NCBI GenBank assembly: GCA_035565355.1 | Contig: DATMSM010000022.1 | Span: 1 to 27,735, forward strand | DNA length: 27,735 bases | Direction: 5' to 3' | Source of the DNA: Ga0074130 sp035565355 | GTDB taxonomy: Bacteria > Pseudomonadota > Gammaproteobacteria > Burkholderiales > Rhodocyclaceae | Shown here: positions 7,431 through 15,128 of the stretch, in pieces | Position numbering within the stretch: position 1 is the stretch's first letter | How the letters are laid out: the number at the start of each line of letters is the position of its first letter | Notes under the pieces: generated by a model | What the model saw: only the letters and a program-made list of their open reading frames with translations | What the model was told of the DNA's origin: nothing | Databases searched by the model: none | Translations under genes and position numbers: made by a program

Positions 7431-8606
7431 TTAATCGGTCTTGAGTTCGAAATTGCCGAAAGACAGGCTTTGCGGCGGAGCTTCGGCCATGGCCGCCGTA
7501 GCGACCTCGGTTTCGGTCTCCGGCTTTTTGGCATTGCCCTTGTGTTCGGTATTGTTGATCAGCCACTGCAGATTGTTGGCCGAGTCGGCGGCGCCCAGCG
7601 CCTCGTCCAGCGAGATCACACCCTTGGTGTAAAGCTCGTACAGCGCCTGCTCGAAGGTCTGCGACCCCGGCGAGAGGCTCTTCTGCATGGCTTCGCGGAT
7701 GCCGTCGATATCGCCACGCTCCATCAGCTCGGCGATATGCTTGGTGTTGAGCATGACCTCGGCAGCGGGGGTGCGCATGCCGTCCGGCTTCTTGACCAGG
7801 CGTTGTGAAACGATGCAACGCAGCGTGACGGAAAGGTCGGCCAGCAGGGAGGGGCGCGCTTCGAGCGGATAGAAACCGATGATGCGCGACAGTGCCTGAT
7901 AGCTGTTGTTGGCGTGCAGCGTGGCGACGCAGAGGTGGCCGGACTGGGCATAGGCGATGGCCTGGCTCATGGTGTCCTTGTCACGGATTTCGCCGATGAA
8001 GATGATGTCCGGCGCCTGGCGCAGGGCGTTCTTCAGGGCGATCTCGAAACTCCTGGCATCGGTGCCGATCTCGCGCTGGTTGACGATGGACTTCTTGTTC
8101 TTGAAGACGAATTCGACCGGGTCTTCCAGCGTCAGGATGTGGCCGCTGGAGATGCGGTTGCGATAGTCGAGCAAGGAAGCGATGGTGGTCGACTTGCCCG
8201 AGCCGGTGGCGCCGACAACGAGCAGCAGGCCGCGCTTTTCCATGATGACCGGAGGCAGGGTGGCGGGCAATCCCAATGTCTCGATCTCGGGAATTTCATT
8301 CTGGATGAAACGCAGCACCGCGGAAATCGCCCCGCGCTGGTGGAAGACCGAGACGCGGAAGCGGCCGATGCCCGGTGCGCCTACCGCGGTGTTGAGTTCC
8401 TTGGTCTCGGCCAGGACCTGAAACTCCTCGGGCTTGATGATCTCTTCAAGCAGGATGCGGATGGCGGCGACATCCATCACCTGCTGATTGATGGGAACCA
8501 GTAGGCCTTCGATCTTGATATTGATCGGCGAACCGACCGCCATGAACATGTCCGATGCCTTCTTGTCGGACATCAGCTGAAACAGGCGCTGCATCGTTCC
8601 CATCAT
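7431..8606 (-). CDS. pilU: PilU-like type IV pilus retraction ATPase
   Basis: A hexameric secretion-superfamily ATPase of the PilT/PilU group (391 aa). It has an N-terminal PAS-like domain, Walker A GATGSGKST at 132-140, an Asp box ILTLEDPVEFVF, Walker B DIIFIGEIRD and a His box SGHLCVATLHANN. GEIRD with ATLHANNSYQALSRII is more PilU-like than PilT-like; PilU works as an accessory to PilT. The C-terminus has a loose acidic/Ala-rich tail of about 40 residues ending ELKTD. Two adjacent ATG codons begin the frame; the second, at 8601-8603, has better spacing from the GGGAGGG ribosome site. It lies between dapD and dapE, away from any visible pil genes. Confidence 0.88.
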   Translation of the reverse strand: MMGTMQRLFQLMSDKKASDMFMAVGSPINIKIEGLLVPINQQVMDVAAIRILLEEIIKPEEFQVLAETKELNTAVGAPGIGRFRVSVFHQRGAISAVLRFIQNEIPEIETLGLPATLPPVIMEKRGLLLVVGATGSGKSTTIASLLDYRNRISSGHILTLEDPVEFVFKNKKSIVNQREIGTDARSFEIALKNALRQAPDIIFIGEIRDKDTMSQAIAYAQSGHLCVATLHANNSYQALSRIIGFYPLEARPSLLADLSVTLRCIVSQRLVKKPDGMRTPAAEVMLNTKHIAELMERGDIDGIREAMQKSLSPGSQTFEQALYELYTKGVISLDEALGAADSANNLQWLINNTEHKGNAKKPETETEVATAAMAEAPPQSLSFGNFELKTD

Positions 8607-8633
8607 TCCCTCCCCAGGGTGAGGACTGCTTGT

Positions 8634-9455
8634 TTAGTCGCCGCGCAGAAGTTCGTTGATGCTGGTCTTGGAGCGGGTTTGTGCATCGACCTTCTTGACG
8701 ATGACCGCGCAGTAAAGGCTGTACTTGCCGTCGGCCGAGGGCAGATTGCCCGACACGACAACGGAGCCTGCCGGAATGCGGCCGTAAATGACTTCGCCGG
8801 TAGCGCGGTCGTAGATCTTGGTGCTCTGGCCGATATAGACGCCCATCGAGATCACGCAGTTGTCCTCGACGATGACGCCTTCAACGACTTCGGAGCGGGC
8901 GCCGACGAAGCAGTTGTCGCCGATGATGGTGGGGTTGGCTTGGAGAGGTTCAAGAACTCCACCAATGCCGACGCCGCCGGAGAGGTGCACGTTCTTGCCG
9001 ATCTGGGCGCAGGAGCCGACGGTAGCCCAGGTGTCGACCATGGTGCCTTCATCGACGTAGGCGCCGATGTTCACGTAGCTCGGCATCATCACGACGTTCT
9101 TACCGATGAAGGAGCCGCGACGGGCGACCGCCGGCGGGACGACGCGGAAGCCGCCTTGCTGGAACTTGTGCTGGTCGTAGCTGGCGAACTTGGTGTCGAC
9201 CTTGTCGAAGAAATTCAGATCGCCGGCGCTCATGATCTGGTTGTCCTGCAGGCGGAAGGACAGCAGCACGGCCTTCTTGATCCACTGATGGGTGACCCAA
9301 TCGCCGTTGATCTTCTCGGCGACGCGCAGCGTGCCTGCGTCCAGCTCGTTGATGATGTGATCGACGGCTTCGCCGACCTTGGCCGGGGCGCTGCCCGGCT
9401 TGAGGTTGGCGCGGTCTTCCCAGGCTTGTTCGATGATCTGTTGAATATCGCTCAT
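8634..9455 (-). CDS. dapD: Tetrahydrodipicolinate N-succinyltransferase
   Basis: A 273-aa left-handed beta-helix acyltransferase. It transfers succinyl from succinyl-CoA to 2,3,4,5-tetrahydrodipicolinate, committing carbon to the succinylase branch of lysine/DAP synthesis. The hexapeptide-repeat region is clear at about 110-230 (PSYVNIGAYVDEGTMVDTWA, GVLEPLQANPTIIGDNCFVG, EVVEGVIVEDNCVISMGVYI). The N-terminal helical domain contains RVAEKINGDWVTHQWIKKAVLLSFR. Length and motifs match the proteobacterial family. It follows dapC by 43 bp and precedes pilU by 27 bp. Confidence 0.97.
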   Translation of the reverse strand: MSDIQQIIEQAWEDRANLKPGSAPAKVGEAVDHIINELDAGTLRVAEKINGDWVTHQWIKKAVLLSFRLQDNQIMSAGDLNFFDKVDTKFASYDQHKFQQGGFRVVPPAVARRGSFIGKNVVMMPSYVNIGAYVDEGTMVDTWATVGSCAQIGKNVHLSGGVGIGGVLEPLQANPTIIGDNCFVGARSEVVEGVIVEDNCVISMGVYIGQSTKIYDRATGEVIYGRIPAGSVVVSGNLPSADGKYSLYCAVIVKKVDAQTRSKTSINELLRGD

Positions 9456-9498
9456 GTTCTTCTTTCAGTGGCTACAGTGAATACGGTGAGTACCGAGA

Positions 9499-10698
9499 TT
9501 ACAGGGTCTTGCAAAAGTCGGCGATGCGCCCGGCGGCTTCCAGGCAGTCGTCCAGGCTGGCGACCAGGGCCAGGCGGACAAAGCCGGCGCCCGGATTGAC
9601 GCCATTGGCCTCGCGCGCCAGGTAACTGCCGGGCAGGACGCTGACATTATATTGATGCTGCAGACGGCGGGTGAATTCCTCGTCGGCAATCGGGGTCTGG
9701 GCCCACAGATAGAAGCCGGCATCGGGCACGGCGGTCTTGAGATAGGGGGCGACCAGCGGGGTGACCTGGTCGAATTTTTCCTTGTACAGGCGGCGATTTT
9801 CGACCACATGGGCCTCCTCCTGCCAGGCGATGACGCTGGTGGCCTGAACCGCCGGGTTCATGGCGCTGCCGTGGTAGGTCCGATACAGCAGAAAAGCCTT
9901 CATGACCTTGGCATCACCGGCAACGAAGCCGGAACGCAGGCCCGGCACATTGGAGCGCTTGGACAGGCTAGAGAACACCACCAGGCGCGCATAGTCGTCG
10001 CGGCCCAGCTTGCGGGCGGCTTCCAGCGCACCCAGCGGCGGAGCGGCCTCGTCGAAGTAGATCTCCGAATAGCACTCGTCGGCAGCGATGATGAAACCGT
10101 ATTTGTCCGAAAGGGCGAACAACTCCTTCCAGTCATCGAGGCTCAGCACCTTGCCGGTCGGATTGCCCGGCGAGCAGACGAAGAGCAATTGCACACGCGA
10201 CCACTGCTCGACCGACAGTTCGTCGTAGTCGAAGTTGAAGTCGTTCTGCGGCAGGTTGTTGAGGAAGACCGGCGTGGCCCCGGCCAGGTAGGCGGCGCCT
10301 TCGTAGATCTGGTAGAAGGGATTGGGGCTGACCACCAGCGCGCCGGGCTTGCTGCGATCAATGACCGCCTGGGCGAAGGAGAACAGCGCTTCGCGCGAAC
10401 CATTCACCGGCAGAATTTGAGTGCCCGCATCAGGGGCCGGGATCTGGTAGCGGCGCGCCAGCCATTCGCTGATCGCCACGCGTAGCTTTTCGTCACCCTG
10501 GGTCGTGGGATAATTCGCCAGCCCGGCCAGGCTGTTGCACAGCGCCTGCTTGATGAATTCCGGCGTGGCGTGCTGCGGCTCGCCGATGCCGAGCTTGATC
10601 TCACGCAGGCCTGGGGCTTGAGCGGGAGCGCCCTGGGCCAGCATGGCGCGCAGTTTTTCGAAGGGGTAGGGCTGGAGCTTGGCGAGGTCTGGGTTCAC
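9499..10698 (-). CDS. dapC: Succinyldiaminopimelate transaminase
   Basis: A 399-aa fold-type I PLP aminotransferase that converts N-succinyl-2-amino-6-ketopimelate to N-succinyl-LL-diaminopimelate. Visible motifs are KLGIGEPQHATPEF, NPFYQIYEGAA, CSPGNPTGKVLS, AADECYSEIYFDE, the PLP-lysine motif FSSLSKRSNVPGLRSGF and the C-terminal FVRLALV. The start is GTG at 10696-10698, giving the usual N-terminus NPDLAKLQPYPFEKLR; a TTG 11 codons upstream also fits the frame but adds an atypical extension. No clear ribosome site is seen. It is the first gene of the dapC-dapD-pilU-dapE-prmB operon and is divergent from the EamA gene. Confidence 0.93.
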   Translation of the reverse strand: MNPDLAKLQPYPFEKLRAMLAQGAPAQAPGLREIKLGIGEPQHATPEFIKQALCNSLAGLANYPTTQGDEKLRVAISEWLARRYQIPAPDAGTQILPVNGSREALFSFAQAVIDRSKPGALVVSPNPFYQIYEGAAYLAGATPVFLNNLPQNDFNFDYDELSVEQWSRVQLLFVCSPGNPTGKVLSLDDWKELFALSDKYGFIIAADECYSEIYFDEAAPPLGALEAARKLGRDDYARLVVFSSLSKRSNVPGLRSGFVAGDAKVMKAFLLYRTYHGSAMNPAVQATSVIAWQEEAHVVENRRLYKEKFDQVTPLVAPYLKTAVPDAGFYLWAQTPIADEEFTRRLQHQYNVSVLPGSYLAREANGVNPGAGFVRLALVASLDDCLEAAGRIADFCKTL

Positions 10699-10730
10699 GA
10701 CGGAAGCAATTCTGTGGCACAAAGCAAGCA

Positions 10731-10736
10731 ATTATA
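10731..10736 (-). promoter_or_regulatory. Perfect -10 element upstream of dapC
   Basis: The minus strand reads TATAAT at 10731-10736, which would start transcription near 10725, about 27 nt before the dapC GTG. No good -35 is visible; it would fall inside the EamA coding region. The hexamer ends one base before the EamA start codon, so the two divergent genes share a very tight control region. Confidence 0.5.
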
Positions 10737-10737
10737 A

Positions 10738-11616
10738 ATGGACACCCCGCAAAACTCCGCGCCCGCCAGATCCACCCCTGTAATCTGCCTTTTGGCCGGT
10801 GCCTCCATCTGGGGGCTGATCTGGTATCCCTATCGCGTCCTTGCCGCACAAGGCATGAGCGGGATCGAGGCCACACTGCTGACCTATCTGGTCGCTTTCC
10901 TGATTGGTTTTGCCCTGTGGCACAAGAAATTGCATGGCTTGCCCCTGCGCCCCATGCTGTGCGCCGTGGCGCTGGCGGCAGGTGGCTGCAATCTCGGCTT
11001 TGTCATGGGCACCCTGGCGGGTGAGGTCACGCGGGTGCTGCTGCTGTTCTATCTTTCGCCCTTGTGGACAGTGATCTTTGCCCGCCTGCTCCTCGGCGAG
11101 CGCCTGAACTCGACCGGGGCCATCATCATGGCGGTTTCGCTCTCCGGCGCCTGCATCATGCTGTGGAATCCCGCCGCCGGCTTGCCCTGGCCGCATTCCA
11201 CCGCCGAATGGCTGGGGCTGGGGGCCGGCATCTGCTTTGCGCTTTCCAATGTCCTGATCAAGAAAACCAGCGATATCCCGATGGAACAGAAGGTACTGGC
11301 GGTTTTTGTCGGCGTGATGGCCTGGGGCTGCGTGGCCTGGCCCTTTGTGCCGCGCACGCCCTGGCAGCTTGAAACCGCCTCCTGGCTGATGTTGCTCATC
11401 GTCGGCCTGACCTTGGTGTTCACCAACGCCATCGTCCAATACGCCATCGTGCGCACGCGCGCCTCGCAGGCCATCGTGGTGATGCTGTTCGAGCTAGTGG
11501 TCGCCGCCATCGCCTCCTGGCTGCTGGCCGGCGAGACGCTGGGGCTGCGCGAGTGGGTGGGCGGAGCTCTGATCGTCGGTGCCAGTCTGCTGTCCACGCG
11601 TATGGCCGACGATTGA
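10738..11616 (+). CDS. DMT-superfamily (EamA) transporter
   Basis: A 292-aa polytopic membrane protein of the drug/metabolite transporter family with about ten hydrophobic segments. The two EamA repeats are visible: the first from about residue 15 to 140 (LLFYLSPLWTVIFARLLLGERLN) and the second from about 155 to 288 (ASQAIVVMLFELVVAAIASWLLAGETLGLREWVGGALIV). Members export amino acids or other small metabolites; the substrate cannot be inferred here. Sharing a 39-bp divergent gap with dapC suggests, but does not show, a link to lysine pathway metabolites. ATG at 10738 has no ribosome site in front of it, and no other start was found before TM1. Confidence 0.9.
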   Translation: MDTPQNSAPARSTPVICLLAGASIWGLIWYPYRVLAAQGMSGIEATLLTYLVAFLIGFALWHKKLHGLPLRPMLCAVALAAGGCNLGFVMGTLAGEVTRVLLLFYLSPLWTVIFARLLLGERLNSTGAIIMAVSLSGACIMLWNPAAGLPWPHSTAEWLGLGAGICFALSNVLIKKTSDIPMEQKVLAVFVGVMAWGCVAWPFVPRTPWQLETASWLMLLIVGLTLVFTNAIVQYAIVRTRASQAIVVMLFELVVAAIASWLLAGETLGLREWVGGALIVGASLLSTRMADD

Positions 11617-11639
11617 GTCCGGCCATCTGTCCTTGACCG

Positions 11640-11645
11640 TATAAT
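11640..11645 (+). promoter_or_regulatory. Consensus -10 element upstream of the ACP gene
   Basis: TATAAT at 11640-11645 lies 37 bp before the acyl carrier protein ATG, within the short gap after the EamA gene. A canonical -35 at 16-18 bp spacing is not evident, so the promoter is likely but unproven. Confidence 0.4.
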
Positions 11646-11681
11646 CGCTTGTCATTTCAGGGAATGTCCGGGGGAGGACCG

Positions 11682-11945
11682 ATGTCGCTGGATCCGAGAG
11701 TGCAGCAGGATGTCTTGCGTCTGCTTGATGAAGTGCTGGGGCTCGCGGGTCGGGCGCAGCGCTTCACGCCCGAGACACCCTTGCTCGGCGCCTTGCCCGA
11801 GCTCGATTCCATGGCCGTGGTGGGCCTGCTCACCGCGCTCGAAGAACGTTTCGGCCTGAGCATTGCCGACGACGAGATCGAGGCCAGCTTGTTTACCGAT
11901 GTCGGCACCTTTACCCGCTTCGTGCAGGACAAGCTTGCGGCCTGA
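11682..11945 (+). CDS. Acyl carrier protein, exosortase-A-locus type
   Basis: An 87-aa acyl/peptidyl carrier protein. The phosphopantetheine site is Ser43 in ELDSMAVVGLL, followed by the carrier-fold helix LEERFGLSIADDEI and the helix FTDVGTFTRFVQDKL. It is not the fatty-acid-synthesis AcpP, which has a different acidic DSLD context and neighbours. With two exosortase-associated hydrolases directly downstream, it belongs to the carrier proteins found in exosortase-A exopolysaccharide loci. The start is ATG at 11682 with GGGGAGG 4 bp upstream; a longer frame from 11649 is less likely. The acyl group it carries is unknown. Confidence 0.87.
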   Translation: MSLDPRVQQDVLRLLDEVLGLAGRAQRFTPETPLLGALPELDSMAVVGLLTALEERFGLSIADDEIEASLFTDVGTFTRFVQDKLAA

Positions 11946-12747
11946 GTCTGCCCCAGAAGCCTTCTTTCTGCCGGTCAACGGCAGCGAGCGTTTCTGCCTG
12001 CTGCATCTGCCCCCGGGCAGTCCCCGCGGCAGCATCCTTTATCTGCATCCTTTTGCCGAGGAAATGAATCGCTCACGCGCCGTGGCGGCGCGGCAGGCGC
12101 GCGCCTTTGCCGCTGCCGGCTATGTGGTGCTGCAGATCGACCTGCACGGTTGCGGCGACAGCGCCGACGATTTTGGCGCGGCCAGTTGGGACAGCTGGCG
12201 CGCGGATGCGCATGCGGCGCTACAACTGCTGCAGCAACGCTTCGCTGCACCGCTCTGTCTGTGGGGCCTGCGCAGCGGCGCCTTGCTCGCCAGCGAAGCG
12301 GCGCGCGCGTGGGCCGGCGAAATCTCCTTATTGCTTTGGCAGCCGGTGCTGTCTGGCCAGCAGCATTTGCAACAGTTCCTGCGCCTGAGTCTGGCAGCCG
12401 ACATGCTGGAGGGCAGGGCAGGTGCGCGTGGCAGCAGCGAAACCCTACTCGCGCAACTGGAGAGCGGCCGCGCCATCGAGGTTGCCGGCTATACGCTGGC
12501 ACCAGATCTGGCCCGCGGCTTGGCGGCCAGTGGGCTGGTGCAGCCCGAGCCAGCACAGCGCATGCACTGCATCGAGCTGGTTGCGGCCGGCGGCGACTTG
12601 TCGCCCGCCCTGCGCCGCTTTGCAGAAGGCGGCAATGCGAGCGTGCACGCGTGCGAGGATGCCCAGTGCTGGTCGGCATCCGGCGTGCTCGCCTGTCCGG
12701 CGCTAGAGGCGGCGAGTCTGACTGCCATACGGGCCCTGCTGCCATGA
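11935..12747 (+). CDS. Exosortase A system-associated hydrolase 2 (alpha/beta fold)
   Basis: About 270 aa with an alpha/beta-hydrolase fold, resembling the hydrolase-2 family of exosortase-A loci. Visible are GSILYLHPFAEEMNRSR (about 32-48), VVLQIDLHGCGDSADDFG (about 64-81) and a nucleophile-elbow segment LWGLRSGALLA at about 109-119. The elbow has Arg at the nucleophile position, not Ser or Cys, and no C-terminal catalytic His motif is evident, so it may not be a classical hydrolase. There is no ATG at a sensible place. TTG at 11935, with AGGAC upstream and overlapping the ACP gene by 11 bp, is the best start; ATG at 11899 is the alternative. It overlaps the next gene as ATGA. Confidence 0.82.
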   Translation: MRPESAPEAFFLPVNGSERFCLLHLPPGSPRGSILYLHPFAEEMNRSRAVAARQARAFAAAGYVVLQIDLHGCGDSADDFGAASWDSWRADAHAALQLLQQRFAAPLCLWGLRSGALLASEAARAWAGEISLLLWQPVLSGQQHLQQFLRLSLAADMLEGRAGARGSSETLLAQLESGRAIEVAGYTLAPDLARGLAASGLVQPEPAQRMHCIELVAAGGDLSPALRRFAEGGNASVHACEDAQCWSASGVLACPALEAASLTAIRALLP

Positions 12748-13586
12748 AGGTGCAGGAAAGCATCGCCTGCTTTGCCTGCGCGGGGGAAAACCTCGTCGGC
12801 ATCATCAGTCAGCCGGAAAGTCGCGCATCCGATACCGGAGTCGTCATCGTCGTCGGCGGCCCGCAGTATCGCGTTGGCAGCCACCGGCAGTTTGCGCTAC
12901 TGGCGCGGGCGCTGGCTCGGGCAGGCCACGCCGTGATGCGTTTTGACTGTCGCGGCATGGGCGACAGCACGGGCAATGCGCCCGGCTTTGATGCCATTGA
13001 TGTGGATATCGCTGCTGCCATCGATGCGCTGCAGGCGGCGTGTCCTGCCGTGCGCAAGGTCGTGCTGTGGGGCTTGTGCGACGGCGCCAGCGCCGCCTTG
13101 CTGTATGGCCTGCGCAGCCAAGATGCGCGCCTGGCGGGACTCGCCTTGGCCAACCCCTGGCTCTGCACCGAACAGGCCCAGGCGCACGCAATAGTCCAGA
13201 CGCGCTATCGGCAACGCCTGCGAGAAGGTGCATTCTGGCGGAAGTTGCTGAGCGGGGGCATTAACCCCCTGCGCAAGCTGGGCGAGATGTGGCGTCATTG
13301 GCGTGATGCCCGCACGGGCGGTGCGGCCGGTCAAACCGCAAACCAGTTGCTCCTGGCCTTGCATGCGCAGCAGCTGCCAGTGTTGTTGCTGCTGTGTCGT
13401 CGGGATGCCACTGCTCAAGTCTTTCTGGCCCAGCTGCAGCTTGAGGGCAGCAATTTTCTGACGCAGGCGCACGTACACCGTGTCGACTTCGCGGAGGCGG
13501 ACCACACGTTTTCGCGCGCCGAATGGCGGGGCGTAGTGGAGGTGGCAACGCTTGCGTGGTTAGGCTCGCACTGCGGTCAGATGTGA
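12744..13586 (+). CDS. Exosortase A system-associated hydrolase 1 (alpha/beta fold)
   Basis: A 280-aa alpha/beta hydrolase matching the hydrolase-1 family of exosortase-A loci. Motifs are VIVVGGPQYRVGSHRQF (about 34-50), VMRFDCRGMGDSTG (about 64-77), nucleophile elbow WGLCDGASA with Cys112, and a C-terminal ADHTFSR with the probable catalytic His254. A Cys nucleophile recalls dienelactone hydrolases. The start ATG at 12744 overlaps the upstream stop as ATGA. The substrate is unknown; the neighbouring ACP suggests a thioester or an acyl group being made for a surface polymer. Confidence 0.9.
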   Translation: MKVQESIACFACAGENLVGIISQPESRASDTGVVIVVGGPQYRVGSHRQFALLARALARAGHAVMRFDCRGMGDSTGNAPGFDAIDVDIAAAIDALQAACPAVRKVVLWGLCDGASAALLYGLRSQDARLAGLALANPWLCTEQAQAHAIVQTRYRQRLREGAFWRKLLSGGINPLRKLGEMWRHWRDARTGGAAGQTANQLLLALHAQQLPVLLLLCRRDATAQVFLAQLQLEGSNFLTQAHVHRVDFAEADHTFSRAEWRGVVEVATLAWLGSHCGQM

Positions 13587-13616
13587 ACGAGGCAGTATGC
13601 GTGGACGCTTTGCCCG

Positions 13617-13622
13617 CATAAT
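13617..13622 (+). promoter_or_regulatory. Possible -10 element upstream of manC
   Basis: CATAAT at 13617-13622 lies 36 bp before the manC ATG, in the 72-bp gap after hydrolase 1. No matching -35 is evident. It may give manC-galE their own promoter besides read-through from the ACP unit. Confidence 0.3.
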
Positions 13623-13658
13623 TGCGGTTTATTGGTACGGTTCAATAGCGAGACTTGC

Positions 13659-15128
13659 ATGATGAATATCCAGCCTGTCATTCTGTGCGGCGGTTCTGGC
13701 ACCCGTTTGTGGCCTCTGTCACGGGAGCAGTACCCCAAGCAGTTGCTTAAGCTTTCCGGCGACCGCACCATGCTGCAGGCGACAGCCTTGCGCTTGAATG
13801 GCGCCAAGCTGGCCTGTGGCGCGGCCGTGCAGCCGCCCTTGCTGGTCGGCAATGAGGAGTATCGCTTCCTGATTGCGGAACAGTTGCGCGAGCTGAAGCT
13901 TGCCAGTAACGGCCTTTTGCTGGAGCCGGTTGGGCGCAATACCGCGCCGGCGCTGTCGGTTGCCGCGCATGCGGCATTGGAGCAGGGCGGCGACGCCATC
14001 CTGGTGGTCATGCCGGCCGACCAGGTGATTCAGGACGTAGCGGCCTTTCATGCCGCCGTGAATGAGGCGGTGGTGCTTGCCGAGCAAGGCAAGCTGGTGA
14101 CCTTCGGCATCGTGCCGACCGCGCCTGAAACCGGTTACGGCTATATCAAGCGCGGCGCCAAGCAGGGCGCAGGTGCGTTCAATGTGGATCGTTTCGTCGA
14201 GAAGCCGGCGCTGGACGTGGCCCAGAGCTATCTCGCCAGCGGCGACTATTACTGGAACGGCGGTATCTTCGTCGTACGCGCTTCGGTGTGGTTGGCCAAG
14301 ATTGCCGAGTTCCGCCCGGATATCGCCGCTTCCTGCGAGGCTGCGCATGCGCAGTCGACCAAGGATGCCGACTTCCTGCGCCCCGACAAGGCGGCTTTCA
14401 GCAACTGCCCGGCCGACTCCATCGACTATGCCGTGATGGAACGGCTGGCAAGTGCTGAGACCAACACCGGTGAAGTGGCGGTAGTGCCGCTGGATGCGCA
14501 ATGGTCCGACCTTGGCGCCTGGAATGCACTGTGGGAAATCAGCAGCAAGGATGCGGACAACAATGTCCTGATCGGCGATGTACTTGCTGTCGACAGCACC
14601 AATACCCTGGTGGTCGGCGACCGCCGCCTGATTGCCTGCGTCGGTATCGATAATGCCGTCGTGGTGGAAACGCCGGATGCGATCCTGGTCGCCGACAAGA
14701 GCAAGATTCAGCAGGTCAAGGATGTAGTGCAGAAGCTCAAGGACAGCGGGCGTTGCGAGCAGACCAGCCACCGCAAGGTGTATCGCCCCTGGGGCTGGTA
14801 TGACAGCATCGATTCCGGCGCGCGTTTCCAGGTCAAGCGCATCGTCGTCAGCCCGGGCGCCAGCCTGTCGCTGCAGATGCATCATCATCGCGCCGAGCAC
14901 TGGATTGTGGTGTCGGGCACGGCCATGGTGACGCGCGGCGAGGAAACCTTCATGGTTTCCGAAAACGAGTCTACCTATATCCCCTTGGGGACCAAGCACA
15001 GGCTGGAGAATCCGGGCAAGGTGCCGCTGGAAATGATCGAAGTGCAGTCGGGCAGTTATCTGGGCGAGGACGACATCGTGCGTTACGCCGACATCTACGG
15101 ACGTACGCCGGAGACGCAGAAGAAATGA
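13659..15128 (+). CDS. manC: Bifunctional mannose-1-phosphate guanylyltransferase / mannose-6-phosphate isomerase
   Basis: A 489-aa type II enzyme. The N-terminal nucleotidyltransferase domain (about 5-350) has the GTP-binding signature GGSGTRLWPLSREQYPKQLL at 11-30, VMPADQVI and the FVEKP motif within RFVEKPALDVAQSYL. The C-terminal cupin (about 370-480) has RPWGWYDSI and the metal-binding LQMHHHRAEHWIVVSGTA. It makes GDP-mannose from fructose-6-phosphate (with a phosphomannomutase not in the window), for exopolysaccharide or O-antigen. Two adjacent ATGs (13659, 13662) begin the frame; the choice changes only one residue. Its stop overlaps the galE start as ATGA, which implies coupling. Confidence 0.94.
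   Translation: MMNIQPVILCGGSGTRLWPLSREQYPKQLLKLSGDRTMLQATALRLNGAKLACGAAVQPPLLVGNEEYRFLIAEQLRELKLASNGLLLEPVGRNTAPALSVAAHAALEQGGDAILVVMPADQVIQDVAAFHAAVNEAVVLAEQGKLVTFGIVPTAPETGYGYIKRGAKQGAGAFNVDRFVEKPALDVAQSYLASGDYYWNGGIFVVRASVWLAKIAEFRPDIAASCEAAHAQSTKDADFLRPDKAAFSNCPADSIDYAVMERLASAETNTGEVAVVPLDAQWSDLGAWNALWEISSKDADNNVLIGDVLAVDSTNTLVVGDRRLIACVGIDNAVVVETPDAILVADKSKIQQVKDVVQKLKDSGRCEQTSHRKVYRPWGWYDSIDSGARFQVKRIVVSPGASLSLQMHHHRAEHWIVVSGTAMVTRGEETFMVSENESTYIPLGTKHRLENPGKVPLEMIEVQSGSYLGEDDIVRYADIYGRTPETQKK

Noticed and set aside
12150..13586. Longer frame extending hydrolase 1 upstream to 12150
   Set aside because: The extra N-terminus overlaps hydrolase 2 in another frame and has Arg/Ala-rich shadow composition; the ATGA overlap at 12744 gives a normal family start.
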